DNA of 64,000 nt from Terriglobia bacterium (lineage in GTDB: Bacteria > Acidobacteriota > Terriglobia > Terriglobales > Acidobacteriaceae), in assembly GCA_020073165.1 (NCBI GenBank), contig JAIQFP010000024.1:1-64000 (forward strand), written 5' to 3'. Numbering within the stretch: position 1 is the stretch's first letter; every line of letters starts with the position of its first letter. The notes beneath the pieces were generated by a model. It had not been told where the DNA came from and ran no database searches. It saw only the letters and a program-made list of their open reading frames with translations. Below are positions 46,519-56,500 of this stretch, piece by piece. Both the position numbers and the translations under genes were made by a program.

Positions 46519-49038
46519 TCACAACTCTTCCACCTTATTCTGTAGCTCCTGTGCGATTCGCTGAGGATCGCTGCCGGGCTCAAAGCGCACGGGCTGGCCG
46601 ATCCTGACGGTGATGGTGTGCGGCCAAGCAAACTTCTTTCCTGCCTGCTTCAGCTCAAACAGACCATCAACACGCATGGGGACGATCGGAATCCGGAGAT
46701 TGTTGGCCAGCAAACCAATACCGGCGCGAAAGGGAAGCATCTTGCCGGTGGTGGTGTGGCGTCCCTCGGGAAACACCAGCACGCTGTAGCCGCGGTCCAC
46801 GGTTTCTCCGGCAAAGGCGAAACTCTGGCGGAAGCCAGCTTCGCGCGGCAAGGGGAACAGGTTGAGCAACGACACGCCCAGCACCCACTTCACGCGGTCA
46901 TAGGCCCGAAGTAAGGAATTGCGCGTGGGTGGCGGCGTGCGTAGGGCCTGGAGCGCCTCGCCACCGGCTGCGGTTGCCAGACGGTGGCGCAAGCGGGCCG
47001 GAAGTGCGGTCAAGACAAACCCCACATCCACATCGCCGATGTGATTGCAGATCACCAGCACGGGTCCGTGCACGCCGCGCAGATTTTGCCGGCCTACAAT
47101 TCGCGGCCATCCCAGCAGGAGCACTGCCGGACGCACAAGGAGATAATGGGTGATCAGGCGAATCCAGGTCACTGGCCAGCGCTGCACCCAGCGAGGATAG
47201 TGGTATTGCACGCGCAGCGGTGCAGTGCCCTGCAGCAGGCGTTCCAGGTCACCTACGGTGTTGACCGCAGCGAAGCGAGTTTCGCTGAGATCGAGCTGGT
47301 AGCGATCTTCGAGCGCGCTGAGCAACTCCACGCGGTCGAGCGAACCAAGATTCAGATCGGTTTCGAGGTTCGCATTCGCGGAAAGATGGGCGGGAGCACG
47401 CCCCGTAATGCGCCCGATCAGCTCCGCCAGCGGGCTGGAGGGTGAGACGTCGGAAGGCTTGCTTCCCAGCTTGGCCTGAACGACTTGTTGAATCAGGTTG
47501 GTGCGTGGTTTTTGAGTGGAGGTGCGGGGAAAATCGTCCTCCGGCCACACCATCCATGCGCGCATGCGCTGGTACTCGGCGAGTGAGTCGTTGGCTTGCC
47601 GTACCACCGCGGCGGCGTCCGCGGCAGGGTCCCGCAGGATGACCACCGCACATGGCTCCGCATTGCCGTTGTGCGGTAGCGCCACCACGCTGCAGTCTTT
47701 GACTTCAGGTTGCCGCCGTAGCGACGCCTCCAGGTCCTCGGGATAAATGTTCATCCCAGCCGGGGTGACGATGACATCTTTCTTCCGGCCCTTGAAATAC
47801 AGATTGCCTTCTGCGTCGAGCTCGCCGATGTCGCCGGTGTGATACCAGCCTTCCTCGCGTGCTACCGGACGGAGTTCCTGTCCATTCCAATAGCCGGAGG
47901 CGACCCCGCTGCCGCGCACCAGGATTTCGCCATCGGCCGCCAATTTGACTTCGCGCCCCGCCAGCACCTTGCCTATCGATCCCTTGCCGAGATGAAAAGG
48001 ATGGTTCACGCTGATGAGCGATGTGGTTTCAGTGAGCCCGTACCCTTGTATCGCCGCGTAGCCCAGGCGTCCCCAGAATTCCTCAGTGCCACGGTCGAGC
48101 GCGGCTCCTCCGGAAATGAAGGCCCAGAACTTCCATCCGAATTTGCGATGCACGCGGCGAAACATCCACCAGCGGTGCAGGAAATGCTTGCTTTCGGCGG
48201 CGCGAAAGCGTTTCTGGAAATCTTCGAGGTAGCCTTCATCCTGCAAATCGCGCTCGATCTTTTCTTTGAGTGATTGCAGCATGCGCGGCACCGCCACCAG
48301 TACAGAGACGCGCTCCCGCCGAATGGTGGCGATCACCTCGGCCGGATTCAGCGCCTCCTGGAAGATGACCGTGCCTCCCATCAGTTGCGGCAGAAAGATC
48401 CCGAGGAATTGGCCGAAGACATGGCTGAGCGGCAGCAGGTTGAGGAAGCGCACGGGATGTACGAAGCGTTCGTACTTGAGGTAGTTGCGAATCTCGGCTT
48501 CGAGCGGCGCGATGTTGGCAAGAACATTGCCGTGAGAGATCACCACGCCTTTTGGCTCCGCCGTGGTCCCGGAGGTAAACACAATCTCGAGCGTGTCCTG
48601 GAGATCGCTGGTGGCGGCGGGAAAGGGAACGCGGGAATGCGAAGCCAATGCCCCGGTGAACTCTTCGAGCATGAGGGCCGGGCTGGAAGGCAGGACGTGT
48701 TCACGCGAGCACACCAGCAGCCTGGCGCCGACCTGTTGAAAAACGCGCAGGGCAAAGTCGGTGGTCGCCACGTCGTCCATGGGAACCACCACGGCACCGC
48801 GCAGCGCGCATCCGAAGAATGCGGCCACCCACTGGGCGCAGTTCGGACCCCAAATCAGGACGCGGTCGCCCTTGCGTATGCCTTGCGCTCCCAGTTCCCG
48901 CGCAAACTGGAAGGCGGTTTCCGCGACCTGCCGGTAGCTCCAGCGTTCGCTGCGGTATCCATGGCGCTGTACGTAGGCGCACTCCTGCCCCCGTCGTATG
49001 AAGTTGTCGAGATATTCGGCGAGGGAGTGGCGCTCCAT
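46519..49038 (-). CDS. Adenylate-forming ligase - ACP - acyltransferase fusion
   Basis: 839 aa in three parts. Residues about 1-510: acyl-CoA/ACP synthetase (VFTSGTTAEPKGVVISHGN ATP loop, GYGLTETTSLIS, WYHTGDIGELD, GRKKDVIVTPAGMNIYPED). About 520-600: carrier domain with the phosphopantetheine Ser in TDLNLGSLDRVELLSALED. About 640-839: PlsC-type acyltransferase with NHIGDVD (HX4D), FPEGRHTTTG and VPMRVDG. Such a fusion could activate a fatty acid, load it on its own carrier and transfer it to a lysophospholipid or other acceptor. ATG 49038 starts 40 bases after the MetR-like regulator's stop; the ribosome site is weak. Confidence 0.87.
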   Translation of the reverse strand: MERHSLAEYLDNFIRRGQECAYVQRHGYRSERWSYRQVAETAFQFARELGAQGIRKGDRVLIWGPNCAQWVAAFFGCALRGAVVVPMDDVATTDFALRVFQQVGARLLVCSREHVLPSSPALMLEEFTGALASHSRVPFPAATSDLQDTLEIVFTSGTTAEPKGVVISHGNVLANIAPLEAEIRNYLKYERFVHPVRFLNLLPLSHVFGQFLGIFLPQLMGGTVIFQEALNPAEVIATIRRERVSVLVAVPRMLQSLKEKIERDLQDEGYLEDFQKRFRAAESKHFLHRWWMFRRVHRKFGWKFWAFISGGAALDRGTEEFWGRLGYAAIQGYGLTETTSLISVNHPFHLGKGSIGKVLAGREVKLAADGEILVRGSGVASGYWNGQELRPVAREEGWYHTGDIGELDAEGNLYFKGRKKDVIVTPAGMNIYPEDLEASLRRQPEVKDCSVVALPHNGNAEPCAVVILRDPAADAAAVVRQANDSLAEYQRMRAWMVWPEDDFPRTSTQKPRTNLIQQVVQAKLGSKPSDVSPSSPLAELIGRITGRAPAHLSANANLETDLNLGSLDRVELLSALEDRYQLDLSETRFAAVNTVGDLERLLQGTAPLRVQYHYPRWVQRWPVTWIRLITHYLLVRPAVLLLGWPRIVGRQNLRGVHGPVLVICNHIGDVDVGFVLTALPARLRHRLATAAGGEALQALRTPPPTRNSLLRAYDRVKWVLGVSLLNLFPLPREAGFRQSFAFAGETVDRGYSVLVFPEGRHTTTGKMLPFRAGIGLLANNLRIPIVPMRVDGLFELKQAGKKFAWPHTITVRIGQPVRFEPGSDPQRIAQELQNKVEEL

Positions 49039-49078
49039 GGTGGAGATGGTAGCAACCTCAGGGGGCTTTCCGCGATTC

Positions 49079-50002
49079 TCAACCAGCGCGCAGCCGGCGT
49101 GCCTGCTGGGGAGCAAAGCCGGTCAACAGGTTCAGGAACTCTGCCAGGTAAGGCGGCGTGGGCTGGTTGCGCAGGGTGACGGCGCACCATTGCCGTCGAA
49201 ATCCGCGGCTGCTCAGGGGCCGGGCCACGATTCTCCCCCGCTCCACATCGGGTGTAATCGCCCAGCGGGCAAGGAAGCCGATGCCGGTGCCGGCTGCGGC
49301 CATTTCGACGATCGCCTCCGTCAACGGCACTTCGAGCACGCGTTTCGGGACCACGCCGGCGGGGGCCAGGACCTTCATCAGCAACGTGCTCTCTTCCCGC
49401 GGCGGGTAAATCATTACGGTCTCGTTAGCCAGGTCGCGGGGCCGGATGTACTGGGAAGAAGCCAGGGGATGGCTGGGCGACATGACCAGCATGACTTCGT
49501 CTTCGAACATGGGGGTGAGGCGCAGGCTTCGGTTGCGCGGCGGACAAGTCATGATGGCCAGGTCCAGCCTGCCTTCCAGCAGGGCGTCCGCCGGCTGCGA
49601 GGTAGCGCCGGCATCGATGCTCACGTCCACCTGGGGAAACTTACCGTGGAATTTCTTCAGCAGCGGCGGCAGCCAGTGGTAACAGGTGTAGCACTCGGTG
49701 GTCAGACGAATCACGCCCCGGGTCCCGCCATTCAGGCCGTCAATCCGGGTCTCCGCGTTGCGCAGTTCCTGCAATACTTTGCGGGCGCAAATCACCAATT
49801 GCTCTCCTGCCGGGGTGGGAATCATTTTCTTGCCCAGGCGCAGAAACAGCGCCGTGCCCAGCTTCTCTTCCGCATCGCGGAGCTGGTGACTGAGCGCGGA
49901 TTGGGTGAGGTGCAGCCGCCGGCCGGCTCCGGTGATGCTGCCTTCCCCGGCAACAGCGTCCAGCAGTTTCAGATGGCGAATTTCCAGCCTTACATCGTCC
50001 AT
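49079..50002 (-). CDS. LysR family regulator, MetR-like
   Basis: 307 aa. The N-terminal helix-turn-helix (HLKLLDAVAGEGSITGAGRR, LTQSALSHQLRDAEEKLGTA) and the effector opening IRLTTECYTCYHWLPPLL match MetR, where the similar ECHSCIQWL segment lies in the homocysteine-binding domain. MetR controls methionine synthesis genes, but none is in the window; the adjacent target may be the acyl ligase gene downstream or the divergent secreted-protein gene at 50103. Confidence 0.87.
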   Translation of the reverse strand: MDDVRLEIRHLKLLDAVAGEGSITGAGRRLHLTQSALSHQLRDAEEKLGTALFLRLGKKMIPTPAGEQLVICARKVLQELRNAETRIDGLNGGTRGVIRLTTECYTCYHWLPPLLKKFHGKFPQVDVSIDAGATSQPADALLEGRLDLAIMTCPPRNRSLRLTPMFEDEVMLVMSPSHPLASSQYIRPRDLANETVMIYPPREESTLLMKVLAPAGVVPKRVLEVPLTEAIVEMAAAGTGIGFLARWAITPDVERGRIVARPLSSRGFRRQWCAVTLRNQPTPPYLAEFLNLLTGFAPQQARRLRAG

Positions 50003-50102
50003 AATCTATGAGCATATTTCATTCAAGGGATGAAAACAAACAATAATCCTCATGAATGCCGCAGGTCGTCGAATCCTCCATACGTTTCCCCTGGAGGTTT
50101 CC

Positions 50103-50528
50103 ATGAAGCATCTGATTGCACGCACCTTGACTTCACTTTCCCTGGCTGTCTTGTTGCTCGCTGGCGTGGCCCACGCACAGTACGCACAGGTCATCAAGGC
50201 GAAGGTTCCCTTCGAATTCACGGTAGGCCAACGGACGTTTCCTGCCGGGCAGTATTCCCTGGTGCGCAGCGCGCCTTACCTGCTGGTTCTGCGCGATGCG
50301 CAGGCCCGGGTCCTGGCCATGGTGGTCACCAGATCGACCGAGTCTGCCACGACGCCAGCGTCCGCGAAGCTGGAGTTCTACAACGATGGCGACCGTCACA
50401 TCCTGGTCCGGGTGTGGCAGCAAGGCAATCCCATCGGACAGGAGTTGTACCGGCGGAAGGCAGCTACGGTCGTGGCCCGGCGCCGGACCGCTCATCCGGG
50501 GGGCTTGGCGAGCGATACCCAACCATAG
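50103..50528 (+). CDS. Small secreted protein
   Basis: 141 aa. ATG 50103 is preceded by CTGGAGGTTTCC, and a signal peptide (TLTSLSLAVLLLAGVAHAQ) follows. The mature part (VIKAKVPFEFTVGQRTFPAGQYSLVRS ... LEFYNDGDRHILVRVW) is a beta-rich domain seen in many uncharacterised soil-bacterial secreted proteins. Function unknown. Divergent from the MetR-like gene. Confidence 0.7.
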   Translation: MKHLIARTLTSLSLAVLLLAGVAHAQYAQVIKAKVPFEFTVGQRTFPAGQYSLVRSAPYLLVLRDAQARVLAMVVTRSTESATTPASAKLEFYNDGDRHILVRVWQQGNPIGQELYRRKAATVVARRRTAHPGGLASDTQP

Positions 50529-50547
50529 CCGCCAAAAGGAGATTGCG

Positions 50548-51089
50548 ATGCACACCGCAAGCAACGGCAGCAACGGCAAGACCCAGGCCCCGGACCCGCA
50601 TGTGCAGGAGGTGGTGCGCTCGGCCGAGCAGGAGTTGTTTCAGCTCCTGCAACGCCACGCCGAGATCATGAAGCGGATCGGCACCATCAAGCAGACGCTG
50701 GCCGGCCTGGCCAACATCTTCGGCGACTCGCTGCTCAGCGACGAGTTGCTGACCTTTCTGGACCGCAAGTCGGCCAGCCGCCAACCCGGCTTTACCCGGG
50801 CGTGCCGGCTGGTGCTGATGGAATCGGGCGCCCCGCTCGGCGCCCGCCAAGTATGCGAGCACCTGCAGCGCAAGTTTCCCGAACTTCTGGAGCGCCACAA
50901 GGATCCGATTGCGTCGGTGACACGGTGCTCAACCGCCTGGTGGACTACGCCGAGGCGCGCTGCTTTTTGAATGATGGCGGGAGGCGCGTCTGGGAGTGGA
51001 TCAGCGAGCGCGCGGACGGAACCCCGGCGGGGCTACTGGTGCACGCCGAAAGCCGCTCCGCAGCCCCGAGCTTGGGCAAGAAGCAGTAG
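50548..51089 (+). pseudogene. Helical/winged-helix-like gene with single-base frameshift
   Basis: ATG 50548 with AAAAGGAG upstream starts a protein with a helical N-terminus (VQEVVRSAEQELFQLLQRHA) and a wing-like region (LGARQVCEHLQRKFPELLER). After PIASV the frame degenerates (TRCSTAWWTTPRRAAF), while frame -1 continues naturally as VLNRLVDYAEARCFLNDGGR and VWEWISERADG to 51089. The bases near 50918-50925 read GGTGACACGGTGCTC; one extra C (GTGACCACGGTG) would restore Val-Thr-Thr-Val-Leu. So one base has been lost, or the assembly is wrong. Family not recognised. Confidence 0.65.
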
Positions 51090-51183
51090 CCGGCAGAGAC
51101 GCGGGCGGTGACGCTGCGCCTCGGCCAACCCTTTGCTTGGCTCAAGAGTCCGCGCACGCGCTCAGACGAAGGTAGGGAAGAAA

Positions 51184-52230
51184 TTATTCCGTGGGTGCGT
51201 AATAGCCCTTTTTGGCATACAGCCGGAATTTTGTTTGAGATGCGGATCCGGTGAGGTGGACCTTGAGCCTACGCCATTTGCCGTCCCGGCTGCGATTGCT
51301 CGGGTAGTAACCGAGAACGTACTGATTACGCAATTCATGGCTGATCCGGGTCACGGCGCGTGAAAGTTCTGAGGAGTCATGCGCAGAGAACACGCGGCCC
51401 CCGGTTATGGATGTAACTTCGTCGAGCTGGAGAGGCCCGATCTTTTCTTCTGGCCTGCTTGCAAACCTGTCGAACATGCCGATTGCGTACACCTCCACGC
51501 CGGCCTCTTCCAAGAGAGACTTTATGTCGGACTCGGTATACCGGCTATGGTTATCACCTCCGTCGGAAAGCACGACCATCGCCTTCCTTTGATAATGCGA
51601 GTTCTCGAGTTCCGTTATGCCGAGATACATACTATCCCACAACGCCGTGAAGCCGTCCGGCTGAAGTGCGTCCACTGTCCCCTGAATTTCGCTCAGGGGG
51701 TCATCGAAGTGGAGAGCCACCCGGGGCTGATCATGAATAACAATCAGAGCGAAATCATCCTGCGGATTCGATGTGTTGATGAGTTCCGTGAGAGCCTTGC
51801 GTGCTTCCTGGATTTTCGCGGCCATGCTCGCGCTGGCATCGAGAACCACAACCAAGGATATGGGCTCGTCTACATTGGAGAGGTACCTGACAATCTGAGG
51901 ACTCTTGTTATCCAGCACCGCAAAATTCGCCGGCTCCAGTCCAGTGACCGCTCGATCTGCATGATCCAGAACCGTCACGTTAACCAGCACCAAGTCGACG
52001 TTGGCTCGGACAGTTTGCCGGGTGGGAGCGGGAGAAGCGGGCATTGCGCGCGGCAGAACGTGCACTTCGCTAATACCCACTTGTGCAGCCGCATAGCTGG
52101 ACGCGGCCAGTGTCACAATCACAGCAAACAGAAAGCGTAGAAGCGTGCCGGAGCGAACGAATGCAAGTAATCCTAGCGTCATTCGCGACCGCTGAATGGC
52201 GGGTGACGACTTGGGCCAAGCCATAACCAT
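51184..52230 (-). CDS. Secreted VWFA-related protein (TIGR03436 type)
   Basis: 348 aa with a long N-terminal hydrophobic signal (LLRFLFAVIVTLAASSYAAA). The von Willebrand A domain has MIDAS-like DASASM and later SDGGDNHSRY; the C-terminus RNQYVLGYYPSNRSRDGKWRRLKV is the hallmark of the acidobacterial VWFA-related family TIGR03436. The opening VNVTVLDHADRAVTGLEPANF also matches. ATG 52230 has GGAG at eight bases; 52182 is another possible start. The family is expanded in Acidobacteriota; function unknown, probably adhesion or protein interaction outside the cytoplasm. Confidence 0.87.
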   Translation of the reverse strand: MVMAWPKSSPAIQRSRMTLGLLAFVRSGTLLRFLFAVIVTLAASSYAAAQVGISEVHVLPRAMPASPAPTRQTVRANVDLVLVNVTVLDHADRAVTGLEPANFAVLDNKSPQIVRYLSNVDEPISLVVVLDASASMAAKIQEARKALTELINTSNPQDDFALIVIHDQPRVALHFDDPLSEIQGTVDALQPDGFTALWDSMYLGITELENSHYQRKAMVVLSDGGDNHSRYTESDIKSLLEEAGVEVYAIGMFDRFASRPEEKIGPLQLDEVTSITGGRVFSAHDSSELSRAVTRISHELRNQYVLGYYPSNRSRDGKWRRLKVHLTGSASQTKFRLYAKKGYYAPTE

Positions 52231-52540
52231 CCGGACATCTCCACGGGCAAGTTACTTCAGGAGAAATGAAAAAGTACTAAACAGTGCATAAAAAGGACGT
52301 ATGCATCAACGGATTTCTATTGATAAATAAGCAAGCCATAAAGGAACTACAAGCAAACCATAAAAAGATCATAAAAAGACCGTAAAACCAACATGACCAA
52401 CGTAACGGGGCTGATAGGATCGAAAGCGGACTTATTCCACAAAGCGAGCGGCGCGAGAGTGGATGGAGTGCAACGGGGAAACGTCGGCCGGGAAAGACAG
52501 GCCTTTTGTCTGACCACACCGACGGCAATGGGGAATTCTG
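52231..52540. other. Divergent regulatory region, AT-rich with repeats
   Basis: No gene. Its left part (52260-52395) is far richer in A+T than the window average and contains repeated CATAAA boxes. It lies between the VWFA gene and the response regulator and probably carries promoters of both. Confidence 0.5.
52335..52389 (+). promoter_or_regulatory. Tandem 11-bp direct repeats, Pho-box-like
   Basis: Three contiguous 11-mers, ACCATAAAAAG, ATCATAAAAAG and ACCGTAAAACC (52357-52389), are preceded in phase by GCCATAAAGGA and the weaker ACTACAAGCAA. OmpR/PhoB-type regulators bind such 11-bp direct repeats; the neighbouring gene encodes one. A further CATAAAAAGGAC lies at 52287. Confidence 0.5.
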
Positions 52541-52543
52541 GTG

Positions 52544-53281
52544 ATGTCGACAAAACAATTCAGCGTCTTGGTCGTGGATGATGAATTTTCGTTACGCCGA
52601 ATGCTCCGCACCTCTCTGAGCAACAGCGGCTTTGCGGTCGAGGAAGCCCATACTGCGGAAGAAGCTTTGGAAGTGATGAAGGGGCGGATTTTTGATCTGG
52701 CCTTGCTGGAGATCAATATGCCGGGAATGAATGGGCTCGAACTTTGCCGGGAAATGCGCGCCCTAGGACAGCCGATTGGCATCGTGATGGTCACCGCACG
52801 CGACGCCGAGAGAGACATGGTCCAGGCGCTGGAGGCGGGAGCCGACGACTGCGTCACCAAACCATTTCGGTTGGGCGAGCTAACCGCCCGCTGTCACGCC
52901 GTGCTGCGGCGCGTTCATGCCGGCCATGCAACCGATGAGGCGTCAATTCGCGCGGGCGACCTGGAGTTGGATCCTGGTCGTCGCTTGTTGCGTAAGGCTG
53001 GCAAGGTGGTGCACCTCACCCCCACAGAGTTCAATCTGTTGGCATTCCTGATGAAAAACCAGGGAATACCGTTAACGCACGCCAAGCTGTTACGCACGAT
53101 CTGGGGCCCGGAATACGGCGAAGAGCTGGAATACCTGCGGTCCTACGTCAGACTGCTGCGCAAGAAAATTGAAAATGATCCGGCACAACCAAAATACCTC
53201 GTGACGGAACCGTGGTTGGGATATCGGTTCTGCAGTCCTTCGACTTCAGCTTCTTTGCCTGCAAACGCTGGACACCTCTGA
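52544..53281 (+). CDS. OmpR/KdpE-type response regulator with Glu at the phospho site
   Basis: 245 aa. The receiver has Asp12/Asp13 (VLVVDDEF), Thr in MVTARD and Lys in VTKPF, but the phospho-acceptor position reads LALLEINMPG: Glu56 instead of Asp (codon GAG at 52709). The C-terminal winged helix (LTPTEFNLLAFLMKNQG, ELEYLRSYVRLLRKKIEND, LGYRF) is KdpE-like. Glu often mimics the phosphorylated state, so it may be permanently active. ATG 52544 is preferred over GTG 52541. No kinase is adjacent; a TonB receptor lies downstream. Confidence 0.88.
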   Translation: MSTKQFSVLVVDDEFSLRRMLRTSLSNSGFAVEEAHTAEEALEVMKGRIFDLALLEINMPGMNGLELCREMRALGQPIGIVMVTARDAERDMVQALEAGADDCVTKPFRLGELTARCHAVLRRVHAGHATDEASIRAGDLELDPGRRLLRKAGKVVHLTPTEFNLLAFLMKNQGIPLTHAKLLRTIWGPEYGEELEYLRSYVRLLRKKIENDPAQPKYLVTEPWLGYRFCSPSTSASLPANAGHL

Positions 53282-53565
53282 GCAGCCTGATCTACGACGG
53301 CAGGAGTGGCGCCAACTCCTTCTTCTTCGCTCGCTGCCAATAAAACGCCCCGTCATTCAAATCGCTTATTGACACTATAAGAATTTCGAGTGCCGTCTTT
53401 ACGCGCAATTTATGGGTCTTTCATGCGCTTTTCACGCCTCAGCGTCTACCTTCTTTCGCACTGTGACTCGCCATGATTGATCGCTCTGCCGCCCCGAGTG
53501 AAAGGGAGACAGGCAGCGCGCGCCTGCACCGAATTCGCGAGCACAAGCATTAGGAGGACTGCCCG

Positions 53566-56500
53566 ATGTCGTCCCGCATAGCAGCTCTGCTGATCACCAT
53601 TGCAATCACAACGCAGTGGGCAAACGCTCAATCAACCTTTGGAAGCATTGTCGGCGTCGTGAACGATCCGGGAGCGTTGGTGGTGGCGGGCGCCGAGGTC
53701 ACACTTACCAGCCTGGACGATAATTCCAGCCGCCATGCCGTCGCCGATGGTGACGGAGCCTTTCAGTTCATGAACTTGAAGGCGGGCAGGTACCAGATTG
53801 CCGTTCACGCCACGGGGTTCGCTGATTTCAAAATGCCTTCCGTCCAGCTAGATGCAAGACAAACTCTGCGGGTGGATGTTGCCCTCAAAATAGTAGCGAC
53901 ATCAGAGGTCATCGAGGTAGCGGATCAGGCTCCGACAATCAACACTGAAAATGCCACGCTCGCTGATACGAAGGATTTTATTCAGGTGTCTGAGTTGCCG
54001 GTGAATTATCGGGGCGCGACGACGAGCCCCCTGGCGGCCCTCGCTGCCGTTCCGGGAACACAAACGGACTCCAACGGGAACGTTTCTGTCGGCGGAGGCA
54101 TTCCCTCGCAGGTCCAGTACTCGGTGGATGGCGCATCTACGGTGAACACCCGCCAAAATGGCGCTCTGGGAAACATGAATCCATCTTCCGAGCTGATCAG
54201 CGAGTTCAAAGTCGCTCAATTCAACAATAGCGCGGAATTTGCGCAGCTGGGGGACATCACCATCACTACCAAGAGCGGCGGGCAGCACTTCCATGGGAGT
54301 GCGTTCGAGTATCTCCAGAACAGCGCTCTGGATGCCACGACCTACGGATTTGACAGCAAGCCACACAAAGCCTTCAACACGTTTGGCGGAAGCTTCAGCG
54401 GCCCGTTGCGTATTCCCCTGCTTTCCGGGGCAAACCATCAAACATTCTTTTTCGTGGACTACGAAGGGAATCGGCGCCGATACACAACTCCAGAGCAGTG
54501 GTCGGTCCCGACCCAGGCAATGCGAGCGGGGGACCTAAGCGGTCTGTGCCCGCCTCCGCAATGCAGCATCATGGATCCTCTGACCGGCCAACCTTTTGCC
54601 GGAAACCAGATTCCGTCTGATCGGATCAATTCGGTAGCCACCAATCTATTTCAGCTCTATCTTCCGCTCCCGAACTTTGGCAACGGCAGTGACACCAATG
54701 CGAACTACCGGATTCAAGTTCCCACACCAAGCAATACCAACGGTTATGACGTGCGCATTGACCACATGCTCACGACAAAGCAATCGATGTATGCGCGATG
54801 GAGCTCGAAGAACATTGCTAGCGCGGTCCCGAATGTCTTGCTTCCTTCCGATCAGGACAGCGAAACCGACCGAAACTTCGTCTTCTCTCACAACTACGCG
54901 ATCACGAATACGCTGGTGAACGAAGCGCGCTTTGGCCTATCGATGTTCCGGCTGGGTGTTCATTTTCCCATCCTAGGGGCGAATGCCATTCAACAGTTGG
55001 GTCTGGTGGGCCTGGATATAAGCGATCATCCCGATGCCGAAGCGTTTCCCATTGTTGATTTCAGCGATGGCACCGGCTTCACTGCTTTTGGCCGGGACAA
55101 AGCACCGGTAGTAAAGTCGAAAACCATACAGTTTAGCGACAACCTGAGCTGGGTCAGGGGAAAACACACCCTGAAGTTCGGTGTGGATGTGCGGCGCGTG
55201 TCCTATGCCGACGTGGAGAGCTTCGGCGGTGCGGACGATTTCGGAGCCTTCACCTTCTCCGCTGGCACTTTCACCGGAAACGCCTTTGGGGACTTCCTCC
55301 TGGGGTTGCCCGCGAAAAGCTACATTGCGCAGTCCGGACCCGACGTCCTCGCTCATGCCATTCAAACCGGTTTTTATGCGCAGGATGAATGGCGCCTGAA
55401 CCCTCGCCTGACAATCAACTTCGGCCTGCGCTGGCAAGCGCTGCCGCCATTTGTTAGCCCACTGGGAAATCTGACGGCATTCGACAAACGCAATGGTGGC
55501 GTGATCATCCCGGATCACAATCAGCCGGTTGCCGGTTTCCTCACATCAATCAACGCCTGCACCGGACCGTATAACCCCGCTCCCCCGGCCAATCCCGCCC
55601 TCCCCTGTGGCCCGGTGGAAGCCGCAAGTTCGCTGGGACTCGGTCCTGGTGTACGCCAGTTCTATAAGAGGAACTTTCAGCCACGAATTGGATTTGCCTA
55701 TCGCCCCTTTGGAGACGAAAAGACGGTGGTTCGGGGAGGCTTTGGCATCTTCACCATGACCAACCTGGGGCAACTGTCCTTCAATACGACCAACATTGAC
55801 GTCGCTGTTGTGCGCACGACGCCCAACTCCATCCTGAACGGCCTACCCGCGTTCCAGTTCCCCAATGTGCGAACTCCAGACGATCCGCTGACCATCGCGG
55901 GAACAGGGGACTTTTATCAAAACGTGCCCACCGACTATCGCGATCCGCAATCAGCGCAGTGGAACCTGACCGTAGAACGCGAACTGGTGCGCGATTTAAC
56001 CCTCCGTGTCAGTTATGTGGGAACCAACTCCTACCGGATGAGCCAGACCGTGGACCTGAACCAGGTTCAGCCGAGTACGTCTCCCTACGATCCCAACCTT
56101 CGCCCGTACCTCAACTGGGGACGCATTCTCTCCTCTGAAAACCAGGGGTCGGTCAACTACCAAGGTCTACAGACGGAACTCAACCAACGTTTCCGCGGAG
56201 GGCTGAGCTTCCAGGCGAGCCACGTGTGGGCCAAGAGCCTGGGCAACGTGGGAGGAGATGCTCCCGCGGCATTCACGCCTGAAGTGATCTACGGCACGCC
56301 GGTGGCGGATCGCTTCAATCTCGCCGCGAACCGGGGCAACATTGCCGCGGTGCGTCGCAACCGGGTGCTGGTCTCGGCAATTTACGAACTGCCGGTCGGA
56401 CGCGGCCGGAGGTTCTTGCCTCAGATGGGTTCGTTTGGGGAAGCAATCCTGGGCGGCTGGTCACTCAGCACCATCAGCATGTGGCAGACCGGACCCTATC

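Noticed and set aside
52261-52395. CRISPR-like array
   Set aside because: Repeats are 11-bp contiguous units with no spacers; better explained as regulator binding boxes.
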